From the NCBI RefSeq assembly GCF_918698005.1, contig NZ_CAKKLJ010000001.1:1-64000 (forward strand): a stretch of 64,000 nt of DNA, in the 5' to 3' direction. The notes beneath the pieces were generated by a model that was not told the DNA's origin, did no database searches, and worked only from the letters and a program-made list of their open reading frames with translations. A program made the position numbers and the translations under genes. The stretch is from Microbacterium sp. Bi121. Lineage in GTDB: Bacteria; Actinomycetota; Actinomycetes; Actinomycetales; Microbacteriaceae. Below are positions 8,973-17,468 of this stretch, piece by piece; the stretch's first letter is position 1, and every line of letters starts with the position of its first letter.

Positions 8973-10528
8973 GCGGAAACCTCTGACTTGATGCGAGGGC
9001 GGTCGAACTTGCCGTTCGGCGAGCGGGGCAGGTCATCGCGCACGTCCACCCGCGACGGCAGCATGTACGCCGGCAGCAGGGGGCGAAGCGCCGTGATCAG
9101 GTGTGCGGCCTCGAAGCCGTGGGCGGCCGGCGTGACCGCGAACACGATCCGATGACCGAGAGCCGGGTCCTCCACCCCGACGGCCACCACGTCGCGCACC
9201 AGACCGGTGCCGTACGCCGCCTCTTCGAGCTCGGTCGGGCTGATGCGATACCCGGAGGTCTTGATCATGTCGTCGGAGCGGCCGACGAACGACAGGAAGC
9301 CCTCGTCGTCGGCGACCACGGTGTCGCCCGACCAGACGGCGAGCTCAGGGGCACGCCATTCCTGACCCGGGTGGTGCACGGGGCGGAAGCGTTGCGCCGT
9401 GCGCTCGGGGTCGTTCCAGTATCCGAGGGCGACAAGGGCCCCGCGGTGCACCAGCTCGCCCTCCTCGCCCGGGTCGCACCGCGTGCCGTCTGGCCGCAGC
9501 ACAAGCACCTCGGCGTTCGGGATCGCCTTGCCGATCGAGTTCGGCCTGCGGTCGACCTCGGCAGGGTCCAGGTAGGTGGATCGGAACGCCTCGGTCAACC
9601 CGTACATGAGATACGGATCGGCCTCGGTGAAGGTCGCGCGGAGCTTGTCGAGAGTCGTGCGAGGCATCCGTCCTCCGGTGTTCGCCCAGTAGCGGATGCG
9701 GCGAGCCACGTCGTCCGGCCAAGGGACGTCGGCGAGCTGCAACCACAGCGGCGGAACGCACGTCAGCCCTGTGACGCCGTGCGCCGCACAGATCTTGGGC
9801 ACGTCACGCGGCAGCAGGTAGTTCATCAGCACGCAGTGCGCACCGACCGCGAACGCCGTCGTGACCTGGCTGAGGCCGGCGTCGAAGCTCAGCGGCAGGA
9901 CGCTGAGAATCACGTCGTCCGCGGTGTTGTGCAGGTAGGTGCTGACACTCTCGGCGCCGACGATGAGGTTGCGGTGGCTGAGCACGACGCCCTTGGGCTT
10001 GCCGGTGCTGCCGGACGTGTACAGGATCGCGGCCGGGTCGAGATCGATGACGTCGACCGGCGTGAAGTCGTCGGCGCCGGTGCCGGGAGCCGCCCAGCCG
10101 TGCACGCTGTGGTCTCCGGTTGCTTCGGGCGGCGCAGCACCGACCACGATCACGTGCTCGACGGACGCCCCAGCCAGCACGACGGCGAGCTGTGACAGCC
10201 GGTCGGCCGAGGTCACGAGGAACCGCGCCCCGCTGTCCGCGAGGATGTGCCCGACCTGGGCGGGTTTGAGCACGTGATTGATCGGCACGAACATGCCCCC
10301 GGCGACGGACGCCGCGAAGAACGCAGCGACCGTCTCGACGCGCTTCTCGAGATAGATCGCGACGCGATCGCCCCGCTCGAGCCCGAGACCGTGCAGCTGC
10401 GCGGCGGCAGAGCGCGCGGCACCCCACACCTCGGCGTAGCTGTGCGTCGCCGACTGATAGCTCAGCGCCGGAGCATCCGGTCGCTGTCTCGCCTGCTCCG
10501 ACAGCAGGTGGTGGATCGCCGTGCGCAT
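8969..10528 (-). CDS. AMP-forming acyl-CoA/acyl-ACP ligase
   Basis: 519 residues of the ANL adenylate-forming superfamily. The P-loop YTSGSTGKPKG lies near 169-180, YGLTE (A5 motif) near 310, SGDTVVADDEGFLSFVGRSDD gives the hinge Asp region, and the C-terminal catalytic lysine is in PNGKFDRPRI near 505. It should activate a carboxylic or amino acid as an adenylate and pass it to the ACP encoded at 7459. Upstream in-frame codons exist, but ATG 10528 is chosen because it overlaps the previous stop as TGATG. The ligase-decarboxylase-ACP grouping matches the set known from exosortase A loci. The substrate is not predictable. Confidence 0.88.
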   Translation of the reverse strand: MRTAIHHLLSEQARQRPDAPALSYQSATHSYAEVWGAARSAAAQLHGLGLERGDRVAIYLEKRVETVAAFFAASVAGGMFVPINHVLKPAQVGHILADSGARFLVTSADRLSQLAVVLAGASVEHVIVVGAAPPEATGDHSVHGWAAPGTGADDFTPVDVIDLDPAAILYTSGSTGKPKGVVLSHRNLIVGAESVSTYLHNTADDVILSVLPLSFDAGLSQVTTAFAVGAHCVLMNYLLPRDVPKICAAHGVTGLTCVPPLWLQLADVPWPDDVARRIRYWANTGGRMPRTTLDKLRATFTEADPYLMYGLTEAFRSTYLDPAEVDRRPNSIGKAIPNAEVLVLRPDGTRCDPGEEGELVHRGALVALGYWNDPERTAQRFRPVHHPGQEWRAPELAVWSGDTVVADDEGFLSFVGRSDDMIKTSGYRISPTELEEAAYGTGLVRDVVAVGVEDPALGHRIVFAVTPAAHGFEAAHLITALRPLLPAYMLPSRVDVRDDLPRSPNGKFDRPRIKSEVSA

Positions 10529-11970
10529 CAGGTCGCCGGATCCTTCTGCGCGCTTTTCGCGGCCGGCAGCGTGCTGGCCTCCGGCAGCGCCGGCTCGGGG
10601 CGGGCGACGTGTCGCGACGCTGCGACGAGGTCTTCGTCCGCCGCGGCCACCGTGCGCACCGACGCGGTCAGCCCGATCATCAGGAAGAGCAGCCCTGCCG
10701 AGATCGGGAAGGACAGCCCGTCGAAGAAGATCAGCAGCACCGAGATCGTGAGCAGCGAGGCCACGAGCGCGCGGCCCATCGCACGCAGGTCGGCGAACGG
10801 AGAATGCCTGCTCGACCAGAGCGCAGACCCCATCGCGGAGAGCACCATCGCGGCGAGGCTCAACGCCCCGAGGACGCCGAGCTCGACCAGGAGCAGCACC
10901 CAGGCGTTGTCGAAGATGTAGTAGCGCGGAAGGAACGTTCCGAACCCCTGACCGATTGTCGGAGAGGACGACAGGAACTCCGGCACGCGAGCGAGCGCGG
11001 CCGTGCGCGACTGCGTGCTGGGGTCGTCCGATGCTCCGACGAAGAGATTCATCACGGTTCCGAACATGCCGGGAATGATCGCCAGCGCCGCCGCCGCGAT
11101 GATTCCACCGCCCACCCCGATCAGCCACCGATACGCGACGGGAATCGCAGGCAGCGAGGCGACGACGGCGACGAACAGGCCGATGAGCGCCGAGCGCGAC
11201 ACCGACACGGCCGATGCGAACATGATCACGGCCACCGCGCCCCACCACCACCCGGCGTACCGCGACGGCGTGGTCCGGAAGCCCTTGTTCACGGCGGTGG
11301 TGATCGCCAACGGGATCGCGGCGACGACGGCCGTGCCGTATTCGAGCGGATGTATCGCCGTGCCGGATGCCCGCGTGAACGATCCCCGTGTCGCCGCATC
11401 CGCGCCCTCGAACGCGAGGCCGGGAATGTTGACGATCCAGTCGAGCCAGGTCTGGCCGGTGAAGAACTGCACGAGCCCGAGCGCGGCCATCGCCGTACCG
11501 GCCAGCGCGAGGCGCCGGATCAGTTTCGCGACGTCATCGTAAGTGCGGATGCCGTCCATGGCCACCAGCAGCACGCCGCTCCACGAGGCGAGCCGCAGCA
11601 GTGCCGTGGTCGCCGGGCTGATCTGGTCGCCAGGCTGGCCGCGCAGCAGCGCTGCCGCGAAGCTCACGAGTGCGACGACGACGAAGGCGACGAGCGCATA
11701 TCGAACCGGCTGCGGCACCGAGCGCAGCTGCCCGGGGGTGCGGGCCTGCAGCCGGGAGAGCAGCCACCAGAACAGCAGGAACATGCCCCACAGCTGCGCC
11801 GGCCGGCCGAGGCCGCCGAGGGCGGCGATCGATGTGCTCGAGGGCACGGCGAACAGCAGCACGATGTACACCGTCAGCGTTGTGGCAGCCGTCACTCCGG
11901 CGGTGCGGCCCAGAGCGCTGTGGGCGTCGGCTGCGATCGGACTGGACGTCCCCGACCGGAGGATCGTCAT
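10528..11970 (-). CDS. O-antigen ligase / Wzy-type polymerase family membrane protein
   Basis: 480 residues with about ten to twelve hydrophobic segments spread over residues 25-450 and a short hydrophilic tail. A large extracytoplasmic loop in the second half includes GQGFGTFLPRYYIFDNAWVLL, matching the Wzy_C pattern (a GxGxGT-like motif followed by His or Asn). Such proteins polymerise lipid-linked repeat units or ligate glycans outside the membrane. In this operon, polymerisation of the exported repeat unit is the natural role; attachment of the glycan to an acceptor is the alternative. ATGA overlap with the preceding Wzz-like gene and TGATG overlap with the ligase show tight coupling. Confidence 0.82.
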   Translation of the reverse strand: MTILRSGTSSPIAADAHSALGRTAGVTAATTLTVYIVLLFAVPSSTSIAALGGLGRPAQLWGMFLLFWWLLSRLQARTPGQLRSVPQPVRYALVAFVVVALVSFAAALLRGQPGDQISPATTALLRLASWSGVLLVAMDGIRTYDDVAKLIRRLALAGTAMAALGLVQFFTGQTWLDWIVNIPGLAFEGADAATRGSFTRASGTAIHPLEYGTAVVAAIPLAITTAVNKGFRTTPSRYAGWWWGAVAVIMFASAVSVSRSALIGLFVAVVASLPAIPVAYRWLIGVGGGIIAAAALAIIPGMFGTVMNLFVGASDDPSTQSRTAALARVPEFLSSSPTIGQGFGTFLPRYYIFDNAWVLLLVELGVLGALSLAAMVLSAMGSALWSSRHSPFADLRAMGRALVASLLTISVLLIFFDGLSFPISAGLLFLMIGLTASVRTVAAADEDLVAASRHVARPEPALPEASTLPAAKSAQKDPAT

Positions 11971-12890
11971 CTCACGCTCGCCGCGCGCCGGGGCCCTGTG
12001 ACGGCCACCTCCGAGTCCGCGTCGTAGTCGTCCTCGAAGTCCTCTACGCTCTCGTCGTAGTCGTCCTCGAGATCATCCACAGCGTCATCGTCTGGGTGCA
12101 CGGCACCGCGACCGCGAACGCGAACGATGTCGTGCTCCACGCCGACGTCGCGCCCCGGGGTTTCGGCCGGCGCTCCATTGACGCTCACCTCATCGTCTGC
12201 ATCGGTGTTCCGATCCGCGGGCGCTTCGTCCGACGCATCCTCGACCGCGGCTCCGTCAACCCGCCCGGATCCGCCCTTGCGCCCGCCGCGGCGCGCCCGC
12301 CGTGCCAGACCGTCGACGAAACTCGCCACGATCAGGGTGAGCACGACGAGACCGAGCGCGGCACCGGCGCTGAGAAGGAGTCGGGTCTTCTGCTGCAGGA
12401 CGCTCTCGGTGTCTTCCGTCAGAAGCGAGACACTCATGCGGTCGTCCAGGTCGACGTTCTGCTGCTCCTGCAGACGCTCGACGACGACCGAGGTCTCGTC
12501 GATCAGGTTCGACAGCACCTCTTCGGCCGCCTCATCGCTCTGGCCGGTGACGACGATCTGGATCACGGGCCCCGAGACGGTGGGGTCGCGTCGCACGACC
12601 ACCTCGGTGCCCGGATGGTCTTCGACCGCCGGTCCGAGCACTTCAGCGGACTGCATGACGCGCACCACGATGTCCGAGGCCTGCAGCAGGCCGCCGAGGA
12701 ACAGATACGGGTTCGTGGTGTCTGGAGGGATGGTTCCCTCCCCCGGAATCAGCAGCTGCGTAGCCGTGCGTTCGTAGCCCGGCTGCACCACGGCGAACAT
12801 CCCGATGCCGACGGCCACCGCGAGAATGAACCCCGGAACGACCACGTACCAGCGGCGGACGAACCCCCAAAGCGTGTCTGCGATATTCAT
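11967..12890 (-). CDS. Wzz-like chain-length protein with acidic C-terminal tail
   Basis: 307 residues from ATG 12890, which has GGGGAGAC as ribosome site. One membrane segment lies near 16-36 and a second near 173-196, with an extracytoplasmic domain between them, as in Wzz/KpsE chain-length regulators. After the second segment comes a basic patch and then a strongly acidic, repetitive cytoplasmic tail (DDLEDDYD, then EDFEDDYD). No Walker motif or tyrosine cluster is present, so this is not a BY-kinase. It begins WGFVRRWYVVV, almost the same as its upstream neighbour, so the pair likely arose by duplication. It probably sets glycan chain length with the polymerase encoded next. Confidence 0.78.
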   Translation of the reverse strand: MNIADTLWGFVRRWYVVVPGFILAVAVGIGMFAVVQPGYERTATQLLIPGEGTIPPDTTNPYLFLGGLLQASDIVVRVMQSAEVLGPAVEDHPGTEVVVRRDPTVSGPVIQIVVTGQSDEAAEEVLSNLIDETSVVVERLQEQQNVDLDDRMSVSLLTEDTESVLQQKTRLLLSAGAALGLVVLTLIVASFVDGLARRARRGGRKGGSGRVDGAAVEDASDEAPADRNTDADDEVSVNGAPAETPGRDVGVEHDIVRVRGRGAVHPDDDAVDDLEDDYDESVEDFEDDYDADSEVAVTGPRRAASVR

Positions 12891-13603
12891 ACTGTCTCCC
12901 CTTTCACGCGCACGCTCCCCAGCGCGCGCGAGTCCCCTCGGCGGATCACTCGCTGTCTCCTCGGATGCCGTTCCCGCCGGATGATCCGGTCGAGGACGAC
13001 AGCAGCCGAGAAGGCTGTGACGAGCGCCGCCAGTGTCATGGCGGAAACCGCCATGATCACGTCCGACCTGCCGGGCGACACCTGGTGGATCTCGGTGCTG
13101 AGCGGCTCGATCGTCGCGGTAATACGGTCTGATTCGGGCGTGAGCGTCGCGGTCTGTTGCGCGTCGGTCACCGCCATGATGTCGTCGAGCAGCTGCTGCT
13201 GCCGCTCGGACACCCATTCCCTGGTGCGGCCCACGATCTGGATGTCGATGGTGGCCGACGGGAAGCTGCTGATGAACTGGCTTCCGGTGTTGCGCAGCGA
13301 GACCATGATGCCCTCGCGAACGCCGGCGCCGTAGTACGGAGCATCCGACGACGAGAACGTCTGCACCGGCTTGCCGGCGTTGATCGACGTCGCGACGGCT
13401 CCCGCGAACGAGATGATGCTGAGGTCGGTGAGTCCGCTCTCGGGGAGCAGAGTCGATCGCGACGGCAGGGTGAAGGTCACCGTGGTCCGGGTGGAGAACG
13501 ATCCCCCGTCGCGATAGAACATCGTCGTGAGGACGGCGAACGCGAGCAGCACGGCGAACACGACATACCAACGCCGTACGATCCCCCCCAGAGCATCGCG
13601 CAT
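12887..13603 (-). CDS. Wzz-like chain-length protein, short paralogue
   Basis: 238 residues from ATG 13603; an earlier ATG at 13630 would add 9 residues. I prefer 13603 because AGGGGAGAC lies 6-8 bases upstream, mirroring the sister gene's ribosome site. Membrane segments are near 13-30 and 188-210. Between them is an extracytoplasmic domain that includes SVRNTGSQF-like and SFPSATIDIQIVG strands. The start MRDALGGIVRRWYVV parallels the next gene, supporting paralogy. It lacks the acidic tail and any kinase domain. Its stop overlaps the next start by ATGA. It is expected to work in a complex that controls polymer length or export. Confidence 0.72.
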   Translation of the reverse strand: MRDALGGIVRRWYVVFAVLLAFAVLTTMFYRDGGSFSTRTTVTFTLPSRSTLLPESGLTDLSIISFAGAVATSINAGKPVQTFSSSDAPYYGAGVREGIMVSLRNTGSQFISSFPSATIDIQIVGRTREWVSERQQQLLDDIMAVTDAQQTATLTPESDRITATIEPLSTEIHQVSPGRSDVIMAVSAMTLAALVTAFSAAVVLDRIIRRERHPRRQRVIRRGDSRALGSVRVKGETV

Positions 13604-13633
13604 CGTCGCGTCTCCCCTCACGCTCAGCATAGG

Positions 13634-14512
13634 TCACCCCCGTCCCGCTGCGCTGCCTGATCTTTCGGGCCTGAGACGGGCCTTCAGGGCGAGCATCCCG
13701 TCCTTGCCGAGAACGGCCAGCGCGGCCCGGCGCATCGTCGATCGGGCGGCGTCGCGCAACCGACGTGCCGGCGCGACGAGAACCCGATCCCTGGTGATCC
13801 GGCCGGCAGGCGGCGTGTTCACATCGTCGAGGAGCGCGGGGAACGATGAACGCCAACCCACCGGCGAGACCAGTCGGCCGCGCACGCGGTTGCTGACGTT
13901 CTCACCGTGGATGACCTGCAGCCAGCCCGGTGTCCCCGTGATCTCGACCACCGGCATGGAGCGCCCCAGCATGATGTGCCAGTCGTCCCAGCACGTCCGC
14001 GGATCCTCCCACGGCTCCGCCACAGAGCAGAACGCGTTGCTCGGATCGCGGCGCAGGTACACGGCGGCATCGCTCTTGATCAGACCGTCCGTGATGTACA
14101 GCGCGCGCTGATCGTCGAAGGTGACGGCATCCTGCAGCCGTTGCATGAAATCGACCGCGAGCCCGTCGTCGTTGTCCACGTTCGTCGTCAGCAGCATCCC
14201 GTCGCCGTGTCTGACGATGCCCCGCAGATCCGAGACGAGGACCTCACGAGGCACCTCGGCACGGAAGATCGCCGTGAACAGCCCCTCCTCGGTGTACGGC
14301 TCGATTGCCCGCTTCAGCCAGTCGGGGCTCTCCGGGTCGAAGTAGATCACCCAGTCGAAGTCCGCCGTCGTCTGGGCCGCGACCGACGGCGCGCAGTACT
14401 GCTGGAACAGCGCCCACCTGTTCGTCAGCCAGGTCTCGCTCGCGCGTATGCGGGCCTCGACGCCGCCCGTGGGCAGGTTGAAGCGCGTCAGCAGGACGTG
14501 ATCGACGTTCAT
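13634..14512 (-). CDS. putative rhamnosyltransferase (PF11316-like)
   Basis: 292 residues resembling the putative rhamnosyl transferase family: HVLLTRFNLP at the N-terminus, RWALFQQYCAPSVAAQT near 32-48, FDWVIYFDPESPDWLK near 52-67, and TTNVDNDDGLAVDF near 109-122, whose DNDD is a likely metal or donor site. It should use dTDP-L-rhamnose, made by the divergent rml genes. It overlaps the preceding glycosyltransferase by ATGA. Family members are known mainly by similarity, so the exact linkage is unknown. Confidence 0.75.
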   Translation of the reverse strand: MNVDHVLLTRFNLPTGGVEARIRASETWLTNRWALFQQYCAPSVAAQTTADFDWVIYFDPESPDWLKRAIEPYTEEGLFTAIFRAEVPREVLVSDLRGIVRHGDGMLLTTNVDNDDGLAVDFMQRLQDAVTFDDQRALYITDGLIKSDAAVYLRRDPSNAFCSVAEPWEDPRTCWDDWHIMLGRSMPVVEITGTPGWLQVIHGENVSNRVRGRLVSPVGWRSSFPALLDDVNTPPAGRITRDRVLVAPARRLRDAARSTMRRAALAVLGKDGMLALKARLRPERSGSAAGRG

Positions 14513-15876
14513 GTCACATCGGCTGTCGATCGATTGCGGTCTCGCAGGAACCGGCGCAGCTCGGCGACGTCATCGAGATCGACGAGTTCGCGGTCATCCG
14601 ATCCGGCCGCCGCCTGCGGACGCGATGCGTGCGGCCAGACGGCCAGGCGCGCGGCATCGGGGGCATTGTCGAGCAGATCGTCGAACACGCCGACGTACGC
14701 CTCGGCCTGCGGCTTCCAGTCCAGCTCGGCGGCCACGCGGCGACGCGCGGCGAGCCCCAGCTCCACCCGGCGCTCCGGGTCGTCGAGCAGCGCCTCGACG
14801 GCATCCGCGAATCCGACGATGTCACCTGACGGCACGAACACCCCCGTGTCGCCGGCCGAGACCCGCGTCTCGACGAGGTCGAACGACACGGCGGGCACGC
14901 CGTACGCCATGTACTCCATGGTCTTGTTCATTGTGGAGACGTTGTTCAGCGGGGTGTTCAGATCGGGGCCCAGCCCCAGGTCGGCCGAGCTGAGGTACTG
15001 GGTGATCTGGTCGGGCCCGACCCTGCCCGTGAAGACAACGTTGTCGTCGAGGCCGCGGGCGGTGCACTCGCGCTTAAGGTCTTCGAGGCAGTCCCCGAAA
15101 CCCATCAGCACCGCGCGGACGCCCGTGCGTCCGCGATTGTGAACGAGCTCGTCCATCACGGCGAGGATGTTCTCGACACCGTCCTGCGGCCCCATGATCC
15201 CGAGGTACGCGAGCACGTGATCGGCGCCTTCGCGGATCTGCGGATCGGGGTACACCGGTCGCATGACCGTGGTGTCAGGCCCGCTGCGCACGATCGTGAC
15301 GAGGTCGGAGGCGAGTCCGCCGCGGCGCTCCGCGACGCGCTTGTAGGAGCCGTTGGTGGAGAGCACTCGGTCCGCGAAGCGGAAGGTGTTGCGCTCGAGC
15401 ATCACGAGTCCGCCCAGCTGCAGCCGGCCACCGATGCTCGTCGGCCGACCGAAGCGCGAGATGTACAGCTCGGGGTTCAGGTCGTGGTGGTCGAAGATGA
15501 ACCGCACCCCGCGCAGGCGCCAGAGCAGCGCAAGCAGCCAGTACGTGTCCGGCGGGTTGCACGCCTGGATCACGTCGAATCCATGGCGCCGGCGCACCCG
15601 GAACGACAGCAGCGCCGTGCGCACCCACGAGTAGGCGAACTCGATCGCGAACCCCGCGAGTCCCTTCGCCTCCGGCGCCGGGGCGTACTTGTGGATGTGC
15701 ACGCCGTCGATCTCCTGATACGACGGGTCGCCAGGCCCCTTCGGGCAGATCACGGACACCTCATAGCCCTGGCTGCGCAGCGCCTGGCACTCCAACCACA
15801 CCCGACGGTCCAGCGGAACCGGCAGATTCTGCACGATGATCAGCACGCGACGGCGTGCCCTGTTCTCCCTGTTCAT
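14509..15876 (-). CDS. family 4 glycosyltransferase (WbuB-like GT-B)
   Basis: 455 residues from ATG 15876. The N-terminus RRVLIIVQNLPVPLDRRVWLE is typical of WbuB/ExpE7-like GT4 enzymes, and FDHHDLNPELY near 120 is a common acceptor-side motif in this group. The C-terminal domain carries MEYMAYGVPAVSFDLVETR near 310-330. It probably transfers a sugar to an undecaprenyl-linked intermediate at the inner face of the membrane. The longer in-frame extension upstream to 17352 is antisense-like noise inside the flippase gene. ATGA overlaps occur at both ends. The last 60 residues are Asp- and Arg-rich and probably family-specific. Confidence 0.87.
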   Translation of the reverse strand: MNRENRARRRVLIIVQNLPVPLDRRVWLECQALRSQGYEVSVICPKGPGDPSYQEIDGVHIHKYAPAPEAKGLAGFAIEFAYSWVRTALLSFRVRRRHGFDVIQACNPPDTYWLLALLWRLRGVRFIFDHHDLNPELYISRFGRPTSIGGRLQLGGLVMLERNTFRFADRVLSTNGSYKRVAERRGGLASDLVTIVRSGPDTTVMRPVYPDPQIREGADHVLAYLGIMGPQDGVENILAVMDELVHNRGRTGVRAVLMGFGDCLEDLKRECTARGLDDNVVFTGRVGPDQITQYLSSADLGLGPDLNTPLNNVSTMNKTMEYMAYGVPAVSFDLVETRVSAGDTGVFVPSGDIVGFADAVEALLDDPERRVELGLAARRRVAAELDWKPQAEAYVGVFDDLLDNAPDAARLAVWPHASRPQAAAGSDDRELVDLDDVAELRRFLRDRNRSTADVT

Positions 15877-17468
15877 CTCTGCTCCCCTCCAGCAACCCCA
15901 TCGGCGGTCGCCGACGAGGACAGAACTCCTCCATCTGCCCAGCGGCGCATGCCGGGAAGCCGCGCCCCGAGCCGTGACCGTGCGAGCATCGTCAGCGCCT
16001 CCGGCAGCACCTGCGGCGCCAGCACACGGGTGATGAGCAGATGCACGACCAGCACGGCGATCCCGATCAGCACGAGCGAGCCCCACACCGGCATCTCGGC
16101 GGTGAGGCGGCTGACGCCCCAGCCCGCGGCCCCTGATGCGAGGACGGCCGCGACGAGGAAGCCGAACGGCCGCGCCACGACTCCCACACGCGTCTTCAGC
16201 ATCCGTGACGTGAGGAACCACCGCGTCGCCGTCGCCACGATGCAGACGACGAGGAAGCCCCAGGCGATCGCGACGAGGCCGAAGCCCGCGAGCGCGAACG
16301 TCGTGCCGAGCGTCAGTCCGTCGATGATCAACGCGTAGACGAACCACACGCCGGGGCGACCCATCCCGTAGAAGAGGCCGTGGTCCAGCCAGGCACCGAC
16401 CGACAGGATGCCGGCGAGCGCGAGCACCTGCGCCACCTGCTCGCTCGGCCCCCAGCCGTCTCCGAAGACGATCGGGATGAGCAGCGGGGCGGTCACGGCG
16501 AGCAGAGTCAACGGCAGCGACAGGGCGAAGTACGTCAGCCGCAGGGCACGCAGATAGGCACCGAGCAGCCGTGGTCGATCGTCTCGGATCTTCGCGAAGG
16601 CCACCTGCGTCACCGGAACGATCGCGCTGCCTGTGAGATCCTGCACCACCTGAACGAGACGCTGGGCGATGTTCATGTAGCCGAGGGCTCCTAGACCGAG
16701 CATCGCCGAGATCACCGCGGCCTCGCCCCACGCTCGGAGCATGGCGACGAACTCGACGCCGAGCACCTGGCCGCCGAACGTCGCCATGGTTCGGAACTCG
16801 GTGCGTGAGAAAGCGCGCGTCGGCCGCCAGCGCGATGTGATCCACGCCAGCACCGTCGTGATCGCCGGGGCGACGAGGCTCTGGCCGACCAGCGCCCAGA
16901 CGCCGAAGCCCGATACCGCCATCACGATCGCGACGACCTGGGCGACGGCTGCCGCGGCTGCCCCCTGTCCTGCGAGGACGGCGAAGCGCATGTCGCGCCT
17001 CAGCAGCGCCATCGGAACAGAACCGGCGGCCGTCAGCAGCACCCACAGCGACAGCGCATGAAGCACCGGAACGACGTCTTCGTCTCGGAAGACCGCGCCC
17101 AGCAGAGGAGCGAGAAGGAACAGCGTCGCGCACAGCACGACGCCGGCACCGAGCGAGAACCAGAAGGCGGTGCTCAGCATCCGCCGATCGGTCTTGTTGA
17201 CCTGGACGATGTACGCCGCGAACCCGAGGTCGGCGAGCAGGAAGAAGAACGGCAGCACCGTCGAGGCCGCGGCGACGGTGCCGAAGTCCTCCGGGCTGAG
17301 CATGCGGGTCAGAATCGCGATCGTGACGAAGCCGAGCAGCCTCGTCGCCCACTTCTGCGCGGTCAGCCAGAGCACACCGGAGGCGGCGCGTCCGCTGACG
17401 GCATCAGCAGCGATCGTCGTCTCGAGCTCGTCGGTGCCGCCGACCCGGTCGGTCTGCCGGATCTTCAC
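15873..17468 (-). CDS. Wzx-type lipid-linked oligosaccharide flippase
   Basis: 531 residues with about 12 or more hydrophobic helices, of the MOP (MATE-like) superfamily, polysaccharide transporter branch. The N-terminal segment GVLWLTAQKWATRLLGFVTIAILTRMLSPEDFG is diagnostic of WzxC-like proteins (only the ends LTAQKW and RMLSPEDFG are needed to see it). It should move undecaprenyl-pyrophosphate-linked repeat units to the outer face for polymerisation. The start is GTG and overlaps the previous stop as GTGA. Its presence with a Wzy-like protein and Wzz-like proteins points to a Wzx/Wzy-dependent pathway, not an ABC exporter. Confidence 0.87.
   Translation of the reverse strand: MKIRQTDRVGGTDELETTIAADAVSGRAASGVLWLTAQKWATRLLGFVTIAILTRMLSPEDFGTVAAASTVLPFFFLLADLGFAAYIVQVNKTDRRMLSTAFWFSLGAGVVLCATLFLLAPLLGAVFRDEDVVPVLHALSLWVLLTAAGSVPMALLRRDMRFAVLAGQGAAAAAVAQVVAIVMAVSGFGVWALVGQSLVAPAITTVLAWITSRWRPTRAFSRTEFRTMATFGGQVLGVEFVAMLRAWGEAAVISAMLGLGALGYMNIAQRLVQVVQDLTGSAIVPVTQVAFAKIRDDRPRLLGAYLRALRLTYFALSLPLTLLAVTAPLLIPIVFGDGWGPSEQVAQVLALAGILSVGAWLDHGLFYGMGRPGVWFVYALIIDGLTLGTTFALAGFGLVAIAWGFLVVCIVATATRWFLTSRMLKTRVGVVARPFGFLVAAVLASGAAGWGVSRLTAEMPVWGSLVLIGIAVLVVHLLITRVLAPQVLPEALTMLARSRLGARLPGMRRWADGGVLSSSATADGVAGGEQR

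Noticed and set aside
10529..11251. N-terminal extension of the AMP ligase
   Set aside because: It is antisense-like text within the ligase-family membrane-protein gene; ATG 10528 overlaps that gene's stop as in the rest of the operon.
15877..17352. N-terminal extension of the WbuB-like glycosyltransferase
   Set aside because: It lies in another frame of the flippase gene; the GT4 hallmark starts right after ATG 15876.
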